This document shows positions 10,706 through 20,709 of a stretch of 64,000 bases of DNA, piece after piece. The stretch lies in contig NZ_BMNN01000001.1 in NCBI RefSeq assembly GCF_014646575.1, positions 558,001 to 622,000 of the forward strand, read 5' to 3'. The notes under the pieces were generated by a model, which did not search any database, was not told the origin of the DNA, and worked only from the letters and a program-made list of their open reading frames with translations. Position numbers and translations under genes: made by a program. Origin of the DNA: Halopseudomonas pertucinogena. Lineage in GTDB: Bacteria; Pseudomonadota; Gammaproteobacteria; Pseudomonadales; Pseudomonadaceae. The stretch's first letter is position 1, and each line of letters begins with the position of its first letter.

Positions 10706-11995
10706 TTAGAGCAGGTTCCAGGTATAGGAGGCGTACAGGCGGTTCTCGTCGATGTCCCCGCCATCAAGCGCTGCGTGCTGACGAACCGTGGAGTTGCGCC
10801 ACAGCAGGTTCACCCCGCGCAGAGGGCCTGACTGCAGCGTGTAGCTGATGTCGGTGTCACGGGCCCAGCGGGTGTCACGGGGGGAGACGCTCTCGTCGAT
10901 GTCACTGCCGCGCACGTAGCGGGTCATGAAGTTCAGACCGGGAATGCCCAGACCCTCGAAGTTGTAGTCATAGCGGGCCTGCCAGGAACGTTCGTCCCGG
11001 GCGTTGAAGTCGATCACCTGCACCGAGTTGGCCAGGTAGATCGCGTCGTCCGCATAGTCGAAGCCGGAATCCCCGCTCATGCGCTGGTAGGCAACCGTGA
11101 AGTCGTGGAAGCCTGCCCCCAGGGTAACCGCCAGCGACGCAGCGTCGTTGTCGAAGTCGTAACCGGTGGGGCTGTCGTCCGAGGTCTTGTAGTAGGACAG
11201 ATCGGTGGTCAGGCTCAGGTCGTTGTTCAGCTCGGCGGTGTGGGTGATGCCGGCAAAATGGCGCTTCCAGAGGTCGTCCGCCTTCGAGGTATACAGCGAA
11301 GCACTCAGGGTGTCGGCGAAGTCGTAGGTGCCGCCCAGGTAGGTGACCTTGTCATGATCGATGGTGCCGTCCCGGAAGCCGTAGGGGTCTTCGTACTGAT
11401 CGGGGTAGCCCATGTCACCGCGGTCGGTCATCCGGCCGGCTTCCAGCAGCAGGCCGTCAATCGAGGTGTTGGCGATGCTGTAGCCGTAGTAGTGGCTGGG
11501 CAGCAGCCGGGAGTCTTCATAGTTGACGATGGGGTTTTCCGGCAGGTGGTAGCCGAAACGCAGCTCGGTATGGCCGCCAACGTTGGCCTTGACCGCCCCG
11601 CGAATCTCGGAATAGTTGGAAGGCGACTTGCGGGTATACAGGATGCCGTCTTCTTCCCACTGGCCGCTGGGCAGCAGGCCGGTGCCGCCACGCCCACCGC
11701 CGCTATCGAGCTTGATGCCCGCCATTGCCAGCACATCCGCACCGAAACCGATCGGACCCTCGGTATAACCGGACTGGAAGTTCAGAACAAAACCGGTTGC
11801 CGTTTCTTCAGCCTTGCCATTGAAGGGACCCTGATCATTCCTGAAGTCCCGGTTGAAATAAGCGGTACGGTTACTCAGCGTAGCTGAAGCACCTTCCACG
11901 AAACCTTCACCCTGGGCAACTGCCTGGGTTGCAATCAGACCGTTGGCCATTGCAACTGCAAGCGCAACGGAACTCCATTTGATAGTGCTTTTCAT
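10706..11995 (-). CDS. OprD family outer-membrane porin
   Basis: A 429-residue outer-membrane beta-barrel of the Pseudomonas OprD/OpdX type, which take up basic amino acids, small peptides or aromatic acids. It has a signal peptide (residues 1-27, cleavage after AVA-Q) and the family opening GFVEGASATLSNRTAYFNRDF. Alternating beta strands run through the rest, and the conserved end RLYASYTWNLL closes the barrel. The ATG at 11993-11995 has GGAG eight bases upstream. The substrate cannot be told. It is a single-gene unit between the repeat region and a 272-base divergent promoter region. Confidence 0.92.
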   Translation of the reverse strand: MKSTIKWSSVALAVAMANGLIATQAVAQGEGFVEGASATLSNRTAYFNRDFRNDQGPFNGKAEETATGFVLNFQSGYTEGPIGFGADVLAMAGIKLDSGGGRGGTGLLPSGQWEEDGILYTRKSPSNYSEIRGAVKANVGGHTELRFGYHLPENPIVNYEDSRLLPSHYYGYSIANTSIDGLLLEAGRMTDRGDMGYPDQYEDPYGFRDGTIDHDKVTYLGGTYDFADTLSASLYTSKADDLWKRHFAGITHTAELNNDLSLTTDLSYYKTSDDSPTGYDFDNDAASLAVTLGAGFHDFTVAYQRMSGDSGFDYADDAIYLANSVQVIDFNARDERSWQARYDYNFEGLGIPGLNFMTRYVRGSDIDESVSPRDTRWARDTDISYTLQSGPLRGVNLLWRNSTVRQHAALDGGDIDENRLYASYTWNLL

Positions 11996-12267
11996 TCGAG
12001 TGCTCCTTCCAGTGTAGAAACAGTGCCCAGTGTTGTTCCGAGCAGTTTTTTTTCATTGTTCATATCGCGTATGAGTAAAGCATCAAACTTCTGGTTGTGA
12101 AAGAAATCCCAGATCTATCAGCAGGTTCGCCTGGCGGCAGGCCCTTTCAAGCCAGCCGGTATATTGGGATAATTTGCTCCAGCATAGCGAAGTTGGCTGT
12201 TTCTTTATTGATATACATCATGCCATACCGGTCTTCACCCTCATTCACGGTTATAGCGGGGCGTTAA
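11996..12267. promoter_or_regulatory. divergent oprD / HIT intergenic region
   Basis: 272 bases without a gene, less GC-rich than the flanks, with a run of eight T at about 12047-12054 and AT-rich stretches near 12200-12220. It must hold the promoters of the porin gene (minus) and the HIT-slyX pair (plus). No specific operator is recognisable by eye. Confidence 0.5.
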
Positions 12268-12699
12268 ATGTTCGTACTTCATCCACAACTCGCCAGCGAT
12301 GGCATCGAGGTTGGTCAGTTCAGATTAAGCAAACTTCTGCTGATCAATGACCGACAATATCCCTGGTTTGTTCTTGTGCCCCGACGGGAAGATGTTACAG
12401 AGATTTTCCAGCTCGACGAGGAAGACCGCATCCAGCTGCTGAGAGAGTCCTGCTGGCTGGCGGAGGCACTCAAGGACGCGTTTTCCGCTGACAAGATCAA
12501 TATTGCCGCGCTGGGCAACATGGTCAGCCAGTTGCATGTGCACCACATCGTGCGTTACCGGGATGACGCCGCCTGGCCCGCGCCTGTGTGGGGCAGGTTG
12601 CCGGCACTACCCTATGACGACGAGCAGGTGGCACAATGTGTTGCCCGGTTGCAGACCGTGCTGACCGGACCTATCGACTATGCGGAGGGCTTCCGATGA
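12268..12699 (+). CDS. HIT family protein (histidine triad nucleotide hydrolase)
   Basis: A 143-residue cytoplasmic protein with the histidine-triad motif QLHVHHIVRY (His90, His92, His93) in the context GNMVSQLHVHHIVRYRDD-AAWPAPVWG. HIT proteins bind or hydrolyse nucleotide monophosphate derivatives. The last four bases overlap slyX (ATGA), which implies coupled translation. A gene like this sits next to slyX in Pseudomonas. Substrate is unknown. Confidence 0.92.
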   Translation: MFVLHPQLASDGIEVGQFRLSKLLLINDRQYPWFVLVPRREDVTEIFQLDEEDRIQLLRESCWLAEALKDAFSADKINIAALGNMVSQLHVHHIVRYRDDAAWPAPVWGRLPALPYDDEQVAQCVARLQTVLTGPIDYAEGFR

Positions 12700-12911
12700 G
12701 TGACGAGCTGACTGCGAGGCTGGATGAGCTGGAAACGCGACTGGCTTTCCAGGATGACACCATAGAGGCGTTGAACGAGGCGGTGAGTCGTCAGCAGCTG
12801 GAGCTGGAAAAGCTGCAACGGTCACTGGAGTTGCTGGCGCAGCGGCAGGCGGATCTGGCCGCCTCCCTGCCGGGGGGAGTGGAGGACGACCAGCCTCCAC
12901 CCCATTACTGA
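12696..12911 (+). CDS. slyX: SlyX family coiled-coil protein
   Basis: A 71-residue protein that is almost entirely one predicted coiled coil (residues 1-55, leucine heptads), ending in PPPHY, a conserved SlyX C-terminus. Function is not known. The start ATG at 12696 overlaps the HIT stop by four bases. It is convergent with the cold-shock gene, with four bases between the stops. Confidence 0.93.
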   Translation: MSDELTARLDELETRLAFQDDTIEALNEAVSRQQLELEKLQRSLELLAQRQADLAASLPGGVEDDQPPPHY

Positions 12912-12915
12912 CAGA

Positions 12916-13506
12916 TCAGTCCAGCGGCTGGACGTCTTCGGCCTGCAGGCCCTTTTCACGGCGGGCGACAACGAACTCGACCCGCTGACCTTCCATGAGC
13001 ACACGGTGCCCGTCGCCACGGATGGCGCGGAAGTGCACGAACACATCCTCGCCCTGATCCCGGGAGATGAACCCGAAGCCCTTGCTGGTGTTGAACCACT
13101 TCACCGTGCCGGCCTCACGCGGGCCTTCGCTGGCAGCGCTGTGCTGGCGCCGGCGGGGCATGCTGGCGGTGAGGCTGAGAATGGCGAGCAGGCAGACACC
13201 CGCTACGCCCAGGCCCACAGCCCAGGGCAGCAGGCGGCCCATGTCCGCCAGCAATACGGCGAGAGAGAGCAGGGCGCCGATGATGATCAGTGCCGAACTG
13301 AGCAGCGTCAGGGCAAGGCGTGCTCCGGAGCGCTTGATACCGGGGGCGCTGAAGTGCTGGATATTGATCAGCCCCAGCAACGTTGTGCTGATGGCCGCTG
13401 CGAGGTTGGCGGGGCTGTCCGGGCTGGATAGCGGCGTGCTGGCGTAGAGACCGCACGCAAGCGCTGCCAGCCCCACGATCAGATGGAGATAACGGATGCT
13501 GTTCAA
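12916..13506 (-). CDS. membrane-anchored cold-shock domain protein
   Basis: A 196-residue protein with two parts. Residues 1-115 hold four hydrophobic segments; residues 131-196 are a cold-shock domain with both RNA-binding motifs, KGFGFI and DVFVHF, starting [15 protein letters not shown]. The CSD should bind single-stranded RNA or DNA on the cytoplasmic face. The start is a TTG at 13504-13506, with AGGA eight bases upstream; no ATG gives a complete first membrane segment. Two copies of GTTGTGACT (13519-13527 and 13534-13542) lie just upstream. Similar genes occur at this locus in Pseudomonas; their function is poorly known. Confidence 0.88.
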   Translation of the reverse strand: MNSIRYLHLIVGLAALACGLYASTPLSSPDSPANLAAAISTTLLGLINIQHFSAPGIKRSGARLALTLLSSALIIIGALLSLAVLLADMGRLLPWAVGLGVAGVCLLAILSLTASMPRRRQHSAASEGPREAGTVKWFNTSKGFGFISRDQGEDVFVHFRAIRGDGHRVLMEGQRVEFVVARREKGLQAEDVQPLD

Positions 13507-13518
13507 GATGATCTTCCT

Positions 13519-13542
13519 GTTGTGACTGACTATGTTGTGACT
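13519..13542. repeat. direct repeat GTTGTGACT x2 in the cold-shock gene leader
   Basis: Two perfect copies of a 9-base word, 15 bases from start to start, lie 13-36 bases upstream of the TTG start. They could be a regulator site or leader RNA feature; nothing further identifies them. Confidence 0.5.
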
Positions 13543-13631
13543 CGATTGAAGTCCGGCTGTACAAGTACCGTGGCCGGGAGCGCACTCTAACCTGAAAACA
13601 GACTGGTCACAAAGGGGAGCAGGGAAAGGAT

Positions 13632-13654
13632 GGGGCAGGCGTGAACCCTGCCCC
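13632..13654 (-). terminator. possible terminator after dps
   Basis: Arms GGGGCAGG (13632-13639) and CCTGCCCC (13647-13654) form an 8-bp G/C stem with a 7-base loop, 8 bases downstream of the dps stop on the minus strand. The following tract (ATCCTTTCCC on the minus strand) is only moderately T-rich. Confidence 0.55.
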
Positions 13655-13662
13655 GGAATGAT

Positions 13663-14133
13663 TTACTTCTCGAGCAGGCTGCGCAGCATCCAGGCTGTCT
13701 TCTCATGCTCCTGCATGCGCTGGGTCAGCAGGTCGGCACTGGGCTCGTCGCTGGCCTTCTCGCAGGCGGGGAAGGCTTCGCGAGCGGTGCGGGCGCAGGT
13801 CTCGTGGCCTTCGACCAGGCGGCGGATCATGTCCTCGGCGGCCGGAACGCCTTCCTCTTCCTTGATCGAACTGAGCTCGGCGAAGGCCTTGTAGGTGCCC
13901 GGTGCCGGGAAGCCGAGGGTGCGGATGCGCTCGGCGATGTCATCAACCGCGGTCGCCAGCTCGGTGTACTGACCTTCGAACATGGTATGCAGGGTCTGGA
14001 ACATCGGGCCTTTCACGTTCCAGTGAAAATTATGGGTTTTCAGATACAGCGTATAGGTGTCGGCCAGCAGGTGGGCGAGCCCGTCTGCGATGGCTTCCCG
14101 GTCCTTCTGGCTAATACCGATATCAATCTTCAT
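13663..14133 (-). CDS. dps: Dps, DNA-binding ferritin-like protein
   Basis: A 156-residue Dps that stores iron by oxidising Fe(II) with hydrogen peroxide and protects DNA in stress. The inter-subunit ferroxidase ligands are intact: His37 ([10 protein letters not shown]), His49 (LHTMFE), Asp64 and Glu68 (DDIAER), each offset by 14 from E. coli His51, His63, Asp78 and Glu82. The N-terminus is short and has few lysines, so DNA binding may be weak. The ATG at 14131-14133 with GGAG eight bases upstream is the start; a longer frame upstream is not supported. It diverges from aspS. Confidence 0.95.
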   Translation of the reverse strand: MKIDIGISQKDREAIADGLAHLLADTYTLYLKTHNFHWNVKGPMFQTLHTMFEGQYTELATAVDDIAERIRTLGFPAPGTYKAFAELSSIKEEEGVPAAEDMIRRLVEGHETCARTAREAFPACEKASDEPSADLLTQRMQEHEKTAWMLRSLLEK

Positions 14134-14365
14134 TTCAATCTCCAGGCTGCGACTCAAAGGTCCATCCAGTATATGCACTGGGCTGTGCCGCTCAAGCTCT
14201 GTTTGGTGATTACCCGGATTGGCTCCGGCTATGGGACAGGCCGGGGCGGACAAGACTCGCCTGGCGGGGGTGACTTCGGGTATATTGTTGCGCCTTTATC
14301 TATCCGTGCTGCCGAGCTCTCCGGATCGTGCGCAGCCGCTCTGTCGACAACAGGATTTCACACTC

Positions 14366-16141
14366 ATGATGCGTACCCACTATTGCGGCCAGTTGAACGA
14401 AACGCTGGCAGACCAGGAAGTGACACTCTGCGGCTGGGTCCACCGCCGCCGCGACCATGGTGGGGTGATCTTCCTCGATATCCGCGATCGTGAGGGGCTG
14501 GCCCAGGTAGTGTTCGATCCCGACCGGGAAGAGACCTTTGCCCTGGCTGACCGGGTGCGCAGCGAGTACGTGGTCAAGGTGCGCGGCAAGGTGCGTCCGC
14601 GCCCTGCAGGGGCGGTCAACCCGAACATGGCCTCGGGTGCCATCGAGGTGCTGGGCTATGAGCTGGAAGTGCTGAACCAGGCCGAGACCCCGCCGTTCCC
14701 GCTGGATGAGTATTCCGATGTGGGCGAGGAAACCCGCCTGCGGTTCCGCTTCATCGACCTGCGTCGTCCGGAAATGGCCGCCAAGCTGAAGCTGCGCTCG
14801 CGGATCACCAGCAGCATCCGTCGCTACCTGGATGACAACGGCTTCCTGGATGTGGAAACCCCGATCCTGACCCGCGCCACCCCGGAGGGTGCCCGCGACT
14901 ACCTGGTGCCCAGCCGCACCCATCCCGGCAGTTTCTTCGCCCTGCCGCAATCGCCCCAGCTGTTCAAGCAGCTGCTGATGGTGGCCGGCTTCGACCGTTA
15001 CTACCAGATCGCCAAGTGCTTCCGCGACGAGGACCTGCGCGCCGACCGTCAACCGGAATTCACCCAGATCGACATCGAGACCAGCTTCCTCGAAGAGCAG
15101 GACATCATGGGCCTGACCGAGGGCATGATCCGCGGTCTGTTCAAGGAAGTGCTGGATGTGGATCTGGCCGACTTCCCGCACATGACCTTCGAGGAAGCCA
15201 TGCGCCGTTACGGCTCGGACAAGCCGGACCTGCGCAACCCGCTGGAGCTGGTGGATGTGGCCGACCAGCTGACCGAGGTCGACTTCAAGGTATTCAGTGG
15301 CCCGGCCAGCGATCCGAAGGGTCGCGTGGCGGCGCTGCGCGTGCCCGGTGGTGCGTCGCTGGCGCGCAAGCAGATCGATGATTACACCAGGTACGTCGGC
15401 ATCTATGGCGCCAAAGGCCTGGCCTATATCAAGGTCAACGAGCGCGCCAAGGGTGTTGAAGGTCTGCAGTCGCCGATCGTCAAGTTCATCCCCGAAGACA
15501 ACCTCAATGTAATCCTGGACCGCGTGGGTGCGGTGGATGGGGATATCGTGTTCTTCGGCGCCGACAAGGCGAAGATCGTGTCCGAGGCGCTGGGTGCGCT
15601 GCGCATCAAGCTGGGCCATGACATGGATCTGCTGACCTGCGAGTGGGCGCCGCTGTGGGTAGTCGACTTCCCGATGTTCGAGGAAAACGACGACGGCAGC
15701 CTGAGCGCACTGCACCACCCGTTCACCGCGCCCAAGTGCAGCCCGGATGAGCTGAAGGCCAACCCGCAGGGCGCGCTGTCCCGTGCCTATGACATGGTGC
15801 TCAATGGTACCGAGCTGGGTGGTGGCTCCATCCGTATCCACCGCAAGGACATGCAGCAGGCGGTATTCGATATCCTCGGCATCAGCGCCGAGGAGCAGCA
15901 GGAGAAGTTCGGCTTCCTGCTGGATGCGCTGAAATACGGCGCACCGCCGCACGGTGGCCTGGCCTTCGGCCTGGACCGTCTGGTGATGCTGATGATCGGT
16001 GCCAGCTCGATCCGCGAAGTGATCGCCTTCCCGAAAACCCAGAGCGCCGCGGACGTCATGACCCAGGCGCCGGGTGCGGTGGATGCGAAGGCGCTGCGCG
16101 AGCTGAATATTCGTCTGCGCGAGCAGCCGAAGGTTGAGTGA
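14366..16141 (+). CDS. aspS: aspartyl-tRNA synthetase (probably non-discriminating, Asp/Asn)
   Basis: Charges tRNA-Asp and, in Pseudomonas, often also tRNA-Asn. The 591-residue bacterial-type AspRS has the N-terminal OB anticodon domain ([20 protein letters not shown]), class II motifs (FVDLRRPEM-like [27 protein letters not shown], and [12 protein letters not shown]), and the GAD insertion at about residues 290-420. The start is the double ATG at 14366/14369, as in other Pseudomonas ([12 protein letters not shown]). It is followed by a repeat-filled gap before yebC. Tolerance for tRNA-Asn is a family inference; gatCAB would need to be found elsewhere. Confidence 0.97.
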   Translation: MMRTHYCGQLNETLADQEVTLCGWVHRRRDHGGVIFLDIRDREGLAQVVFDPDREETFALADRVRSEYVVKVRGKVRPRPAGAVNPNMASGAIEVLGYELEVLNQAETPPFPLDEYSDVGEETRLRFRFIDLRRPEMAAKLKLRSRITSSIRRYLDDNGFLDVETPILTRATPEGARDYLVPSRTHPGSFFALPQSPQLFKQLLMVAGFDRYYQIAKCFRDEDLRADRQPEFTQIDIETSFLEEQDIMGLTEGMIRGLFKEVLDVDLADFPHMTFEEAMRRYGSDKPDLRNPLELVDVADQLTEVDFKVFSGPASDPKGRVAALRVPGGASLARKQIDDYTRYVGIYGAKGLAYIKVNERAKGVEGLQSPIVKFIPEDNLNVILDRVGAVDGDIVFFGADKAKIVSEALGALRIKLGHDMDLLTCEWAPLWVVDFPMFEENDDGSLSALHHPFTAPKCSPDELKANPQGALSRAYDMVLNGTELGGGSIRIHRKDMQQAVFDILGISAEEQQEKFGFLLDALKYGAPPHGGLAFGLDRLVMLMIGASSIREVIAFPKTQSAADVMTQAPGAVDAKALRELNIRLREQPKVE

Positions 16142-16146
16142 GTAGC

Positions 16147-16372
16147 GGGGGCTGCTTCGCAGCCCTATCGCCGCGGGGTCGCGGCTCCTACGGAGAGAGG
16201 GAGGGGCGCGGCTCCTACGGAGAGAGGGGGGAGGGTCGCGGCTCCTGCGGAGAGAGGAGGAGGGTCGCGGCTCCTGCGGGAGCTCACCCGAAACTGCCCG
16301 GGCCGCCCCGGCTTTTGGAGCGCCGCCGGGACGCCGGACCGCCTCGGCGCGATGGGCGTGCAGCGCACGCCC
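16147..16372. repeat. REP-type inverted repeat pair with expanded tail, between aspS and yebC
   Basis: Left copy: stem-loop GGGCTGC-TTC-GCAGCCC (16149-16165), then ATCGC and GGGGTCGCGGCTCCTAC. Right copy in inverse orientation: stem-loop GGGCGTGC-AGC-GCACGCCC (16354-16372), followed on the minus strand by ATCGCGCCGAGG. The left tail is expanded: the word CGCGGCTCC occurs four times, at 16180, 16207, 16237 and 16266 (steps 27, 30 and 29 bases), separated by GGAGAGAGG-type purine tracts. The head and tail resemble the repeat pair at 29098-29275, so both belong to one REP/REPIN family. No gene is present here. Confidence 0.8.
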
Positions 16373-16403
16373 GGCATGTCTTTGATGCAACTACGGAGGT
16401 TCA

Positions 16404-17150
16404 ATGGCTGGTCATTCCAAATGGGCCAACATCAAGCACCGCAAGGCGGCGCAGGATGCCAAGCGTGGCAAGATCTTCACCAAGCTGATCCGCGAGTTGA
16501 CGGTGGCTGCGAAGCTCGGCGGGCCCGAGCCGGCTGACAACCCGCGGCTGCGTTCGGCAGTGGACAAGGCGCTGACTGCCAACATGACCCGCGACACCAT
16601 CGACCGCGCCATCGCCCGTGGTGCCGGCAGCAACGATGCCGACAACGTCGAGGAGCTGACCTATGAAGGTTACGGTGCCGGCGGCGTGGCGATTCTGGTC
16701 GAGGCGATGACCGACAACCGCAACCGCACTGTGGCCGAGGTGCGCCATGCCTTCAACAAGTGTGGCGGCAACCTGGGCACCGATGGTTCGGTTGCCTACC
16801 TGTTCACCCGTCGCGGCCAGATCAGTTACGCACCCGGCGCGGATGAAGAAGCGCTGCTGGAAGCGGCCCTTGAGGCAGGCGCCGAGGACGTGGTCACCAA
16901 TGACGACGGCTCCATCGACGTGCTGACCGCCTTCGAGGATTTCGGTGCGGTCAAGGATGCACTGGACACCGCCGGTTTTGCCAGCGAGTCCGCCGAGGTC
17001 AGCATGATCCCCTCGACCACCACAGCGCTGGACCTGGACACCGCCCAGAAGGTCATCCAGCTGATCGACATGCTGGAAGACCTGGACGACGTGCAGAACG
17101 TCTACTCCAACGCCGACATCCCCGATGATGTACTGGCGCAGATGGAGTGA
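16404..17150 (+). CDS. yebC: YebC/PmpR family DNA-binding transcriptional regulator
   Basis: A 248-residue protein with the invariant start [22 protein letters not shown] and the family's three-domain layout. In P. aeruginosa this orthologue (PmpR) represses quinolone-signal genes; recent work on YebC proteins also points to relief of ribosome stalling. Strong ribosome binding site GGAGG lies five bases before ATG 16404. It lies upstream of ruvC with a 10-bp hairpin between, as in many gammaproteobacteria. Confidence 0.95.
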   Translation: MAGHSKWANIKHRKAAQDAKRGKIFTKLIRELTVAAKLGGPEPADNPRLRSAVDKALTANMTRDTIDRAIARGAGSNDADNVEELTYEGYGAGGVAILVEAMTDNRNRTVAEVRHAFNKCGGNLGTDGSVAYLFTRRGQISYAPGADEEALLEAALEAGAEDVVTNDDGSIDVLTAFEDFGAVKDALDTAGFASESAEVSMIPSTTTALDLDTAQKVIQLIDMLEDLDDVQNVYSNADIPDDVLAQME

Positions 17151-17173
17151 GTGGTATAGTCGCAGCACGCACT

Positions 17174-17198
17174 GAAAGGGAGGCGCGGCCTCCCTTTC
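17174..17198 (+). terminator. hairpin between yebC and ruvC
   Basis: GAAAGGGAGG (17174-17183) and CCTCCCTTTC (17189-17198) form a perfect 10-bp stem with loop CGCGG, 23 bases after the yebC stop. Only a weak T-tract follows, so it may be a partial terminator or an mRNA-end stabiliser before ruvC. Confidence 0.6.
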
Positions 17199-17226
17199 GT
17201 CTATCAGGCACAGGACGATTGCACGC

Positions 17227-17754
17227 ATGGCGCTGATTCTCGGCATAGATCCGGGTTCTCGAATCACCGGTTTCGGTATCGTCCGGGAAGGGCGCAATGG
17301 CTGCGAATACGTGACGTCCGGTTGCATCCGCTTGGGCAGCGGTCCCTTCCCCGATCGGCTGAAGCAGATCTTCGACGGCCTGGGTGAACTCATCGGCCAG
17401 TACCGGCCGCAGGTGCTCAGCATCGAGCAGGTGTTCATGGCACGCAATCCGGATTCGGCGCTCAAGCTGGGTCAGGCCCGGGGCGCAGCCATTGTCGCCG
17501 CGGTGTATGCGGGGCTGGAAGTGCATGAGTACAGCGCCCGCCAGGTCAAGCAGGCGGTCGTCGGCACCGGCGCCGCTGACAAGGCTCAGGTCCAGCATAT
17601 GGTCACCCAGCTGCTGGGGCTGTCCGGCACGCCCCAGGCCGACGCGGCCGACGCCCTGGCGATTGCCCTGTGCCATTCCCATTCGATAGGCCTGAAGGAA
17701 CAGATCGGCGGTGGCCTGATCGCTCTGCGCAGTGGCCGCATGCGTCGGCGCTGA
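17227..17754 (+). CDS. ruvC: Holliday junction endonuclease RuvC
   Basis: Resolves Holliday junctions as a dimer working with RuvAB. The 175-residue product has all four catalytic acids, each one residue later than in E. coli: Asp8 ([13 protein letters not shown]), Glu67 (LSIEQVF), Asp139 and Asp142 (ADAADALA). It starts at ATG 17227 and is followed by ruvA after 15 bases. Confidence 0.97.
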   Translation: MALILGIDPGSRITGFGIVREGRNGCEYVTSGCIRLGSGPFPDRLKQIFDGLGELIGQYRPQVLSIEQVFMARNPDSALKLGQARGAAIVAAVYAGLEVHEYSARQVKQAVVGTGAADKAQVQHMVTQLLGLSGTPQADAADALAIALCHSHSIGLKEQIGGGLIALRSGRMRRR

Positions 17755-17769
17755 TTAAGGAGAAAGTCA

Positions 17770-18372
17770 ATGATAGGCAGGCTCACAGGCATGCTGCTGG
17801 AAAAGCAGCCACCGCAGATTCTGCTGGACATAAATGGCGTGGGCTACGAAGTTGAGGCGCCGATGAGCACCTTCTACAAGTTGCCCTCGCTGGGCGAGAA
17901 GGTCACGCTGCATACCCACCTGGTGGTGCGTGAGGACGCACAGCTGCTGTATGGTTTCGCCGAGAAACGCGATCGGCTGCTGTTTCGCGAATTGATCAAG
18001 CTCAATGGTGTGGGGCCCAAGCTGGCGTTGTCGCTGATGTCGGGGCTGGAAGTGGATGAGCTTATCGCTGCGGTGCAGGCTCAGGACACCAGTGCCCTGA
18101 CCCGGGTTCCGGGCGTCGGCAAGAAGACCGCCGAGCGTCTGCTGGTGGAGCTCAAGGGCAAGTTCACTGCCTGGGAGGCAACCCCCGGAGCCGCTCCGCT
18201 ATCCGGTGCCGCTGCCGCCGCCCCGGCTGCCTCGCATACAGCGGATGCGGTCAGCGCATTGATTGCGCTGGGCTACAAGCCCCAGGAAGCAAGCCGTGCG
18301 GTGAATGCCATCAAGGAAGAGGGGCTCAGCAGTGAAGAGCTGATCCGCCGTGCCTTGAAGGGCATGGGCTGA
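17770..18372 (+). CDS. ruvA: Holliday junction DNA helicase subunit RuvA
   Basis: Binds the four-way junction as a tetramer and loads RuvB. The 200-residue product has the N-terminal OB fold ([20 protein letters not shown]), the two helix-hairpin-helix motifs ([21 protein letters not shown] and [16 protein letters not shown]), a Pro/Ala linker around residues 140-155, and the C-terminal RuvB-binding UBA-like domain ([16 protein letters not shown]). Ribosome binding site AAGGAG precedes ATG 17770. Confidence 0.97.
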   Translation: MIGRLTGMLLEKQPPQILLDINGVGYEVEAPMSTFYKLPSLGEKVTLHTHLVVREDAQLLYGFAEKRDRLLFRELIKLNGVGPKLALSLMSGLEVDELIAAVQAQDTSALTRVPGVGKKTAERLLVELKGKFTAWEATPGAAPLSGAAAAAPAASHTADAVSALIALGYKPQEASRAVNAIKEEGLSSEELIRRALKGMG

Positions 18373-18419
18373 TAATCTGGCGACCGCAGCCTGTTCATTC
18401 CATCTAACCGGAACGCCCC

Positions 18420-19460
18420 ATGCTGGAAGAAGACCGTTTGATTGCTGCCGGGCCCCGGCAGCAGGAAGAGATGATCGACCGGGCCATCCGCCCCTACCGG
18501 CTGGCCGACTATATCGGTCAGCCCACCGTGCGCGAGCAGATGGAGTTGTTCATGTCGGCCGCCCGCGGCCGCAGCGAGGCGCTGGATCATGTGCTGATCT
18601 TCGGCCCCCCGGGACTGGGCAAGACCACGCTGGCCAATATCATTGCCCAGGAGATGGGCGTGAAGATCAAGAGTACCTCCGGCCCGGTGCTGGAGCGCGC
18701 CGGTGACCTGGCCGCCATGCTGACCAGTCTGGAAGCCGGGGATGTGCTCTTTGTCGACGAGATTCACCGCCTGTCTCCGGTGGTCGAGGAAATCCTCTAC
18801 CCGGCGATGGAAGATTACCAACTCGACATCATGATCGGTGAAGGGCCCGCGGCGCGCTCGATCAAGCTCGACCTGCCGCCGTTCACCCTGGTCGGTGCCA
18901 CCACCAGGGCGGGGATGCTGACCAACCCGCTGCGTGACCGCTTCGGTATCGTCCAGCGTCTGGAGTTCTACAGCAATGATGATCTGGCCACGATCGTGTC
19001 CCGCTCCGCGGGCATTCTGGGGTTGAAGATCCACCCCGAGGGTGCCTTCGAGATTGCCCGGCGTTCACGCGGCACGCCGCGTATTGCCAACCGGCTGCTG
19101 CGTCGCGTGCGCGACTTTGCCGAGGTGCGCGGCTCCGGCAGTATCACCCGCGAGATTGCCGACCGGGCGCTGGGCCTGCTGGACGTGGACGCCCAGGGCT
19201 TCGATCACATGGACCGCCGACTGCTGCTGACCATGATCGACAAGTTCGACGGGGGGCCGGTGGGCATCGACAGTCTGGCCGCCGCGATCAGCGAGGAGCG
19301 CCATACAATCGAGGATGTGCTTGAGCCCTATCTGATCCAGCAGGGCTTCATCATGCGCACGCCGAGGGGGCGGGTCGTGACCCGTCATGCCTACCTGCAT
19401 TTCGGGCTGAATCTGCCGGCAGCCATGGAGCAGCGGGCGGGTGACCTGTTCGATCAGTAG
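18420..19460 (+). CDS. ruvB: Holliday junction branch-migration ATPase RuvB
   Basis: The hexameric AAA+ motor that drives branch migration. The 346-residue product has Walker A GPPGLGKT at 62-69, Walker B VDEIHRL, sensor 1 GATTRAGML and the arginine finger segment LRDRFG, then a winged-helix C-terminal domain ([20 protein letters not shown]). It ends the ruvCAB group; ybgC follows after 100 bases. Confidence 0.97.
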   Translation: MLEEDRLIAAGPRQQEEMIDRAIRPYRLADYIGQPTVREQMELFMSAARGRSEALDHVLIFGPPGLGKTTLANIIAQEMGVKIKSTSGPVLERAGDLAAMLTSLEAGDVLFVDEIHRLSPVVEEILYPAMEDYQLDIMIGEGPAARSIKLDLPPFTLVGATTRAGMLTNPLRDRFGIVQRLEFYSNDDLATIVSRSAGILGLKIHPEGAFEIARRSRGTPRIANRLLRRVRDFAEVRGSGSITREIADRALGLLDVDAQGFDHMDRRLLLTMIDKFDGGPVGIDSLAAAISEERHTIEDVLEPYLIQQGFIMRTPRGRVVTRHAYLHFGLNLPAAMEQRAGDLFDQ

Positions 19461-19560
19461 CAATCAATAGAGCGTATCGTGAGTATGGGCGCTGATATAA
19501 AAATATATTCGTTCAAGGAGGCTGGGCCAGCTATGCAAGAACCCCGCTTGGCTCTACATT

Positions 19561-20028
19561 ATGCGCGCTGAAACATCCGCCCTGCCGTTCGAGCACAGGG
19601 CCCGCGTCTATTTCGAGGATACCGACGCCGGCGGTATTGTTTACTACGTCAACTACCTGAAATACATGGAGCGTGCCCGCACCGAGCTGGTGCGCGCTCT
19701 GGGGTTTGATCAGAGCGTACTGCAACGGGAAAATGTCATTTTTGTCGTCCATTCGGTCAATGCCCGCTACCATGCGCCGGCACAGCTGGACGATGAACTT
19801 GTCGTAACTGCTGATGTCTTGGAACTCAAGCGTGCCAGCATCCGCTTCGGTCAACAGGTGCGACGTGCGGATGGCAGGTTGTTGTGCGAGGGGGAGGCTC
19901 TGGTGGCCTGCGTAAGCGCCGACGGTTACAAACCCAGAATCATACCGCTGGCTCTGAGCGCTGCCTTCAAGGCAATGCAGGAGAACCAGACAAAGCAGGA
20001 TCAAGGAGAGGTAGAGAGTGCAAGCTGA
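19561..20028 (+). CDS. ybgC: YbgC acyl-CoA thioesterase of the Tol-Pal locus
   Basis: A hotdog-fold thioesterase, 155 residues, with the signature [23 protein letters not shown], which holds the catalytic Asp. YbgC proteins hydrolyse acyl-CoA or acyl-ACP and associate with phospholipid enzymes at the inner membrane. It starts at ATG 19561 and its 3' end overlaps tolQ by 11 bases, so it is the first gene of the tol-pal operon. Confidence 0.94.
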   Translation: MRAETSALPFEHRARVYFEDTDAGGIVYYVNYLKYMERARTELVRALGFDQSVLQRENVIFVVHSVNARYHAPAQLDDELVVTADVLELKRASIRFGQQVRRADGRLLCEGEALVACVSADGYKPRIIPLALSAAFKAMQENQTKQDQGEVESAS

Positions 20029-20707
20029 TCAAATGTCGATGTGGCACCTGATAAGCAGCGCCAGTGTACTGGTGCAGTTGGTCATGCTCACGCTGGTGGC
20101 GGCGTCCGTGATCTCGTGGGTGCTGATATTCCAGCGCAGCTCGGTGACCCGGGCGGCGAAGGCCAGCCTGGATGACTTCGAGGATCGTTTCTGGTCCGGT
20201 ATCGACCTGTCCAAGCTCTACCGCCAGGTAACCGGCAACCCGAACCCGGACTCGGGGCTGGAGCAGGTCTTCCGTGCCGGTTTCAAGGAGTTCTCGCGCA
20301 TGCGTCAGCAGCCGGGGGTGGAACCCGAGGCGGTCATGGACGCGGTTCAGCGCGCCATGCGCGTGGCCATCTCCCGCGAGGAGGAGAAGCTCGACCAGCA
20401 CCTGCCGTTCCTGGCTACCGTGGGGTCCACCAGCCCCTATATCGGGCTGTTCGGTACCGTGTGGGGCATCATGAACTCGTTCCGCGGGCTGGCAACGGCG
20501 CAACAGGCGACCCTGGCGACGGTAGCCCCCGGTATTGCCGAGGCGCTGATCGCCACCGCGATCGGCCTGTTTGCGGCGATTCCGGCGGTGGTGGCCTATA
20601 ACCGTTTCTCCGCCCGTTCGGAGATGCTGATCAGCCGCTACTACACCTTTGCCGATGAGTTCTCCAGCATCCTGCATCGCCGCGTTCACACCAACGAAGG
20701 GGAGTGA
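20018..20707 (+). CDS. tolQ: Tol-Pal motor subunit TolQ
   Basis: The inner-membrane stator protein that, with TolR, uses proton flow to energise TolA during cell division. It has three membrane segments (about residues 15-37, 130-155 and 165-190) and the conserved [22 protein letters not shown] and [27 protein letters not shown] stretches shared with ExbB and MotA. I used the GTG at 20018, which has GGAG nine bases upstream; the ATG at 20033 would shorten it by five residues. It overlaps ybgC and precedes tolR. Confidence 0.96.
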   Translation: MQADQMSMWHLISSASVLVQLVMLTLVAASVISWVLIFQRSSVTRAAKASLDDFEDRFWSGIDLSKLYRQVTGNPNPDSGLEQVFRAGFKEFSRMRQQPGVEPEAVMDAVQRAMRVAISREEEKLDQHLPFLATVGSTSPYIGLFGTVWGIMNSFRGLATAQQATLATVAPGIAEALIATAIGLFAAIPAVVAYNRFSARSEMLISRYYTFADEFSSILHRRVHTNEGE

Positions 20708-20709
20708 GG

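Noticed and set aside
14300-16390. Long open frame on the minus strand across aspS
   Set aside because: Antisense shadow of a high-GC gene. The plus-strand frame is a complete AspRS; the minus-strand translation is His/Gln/Arg-rich with no recognisable domain.
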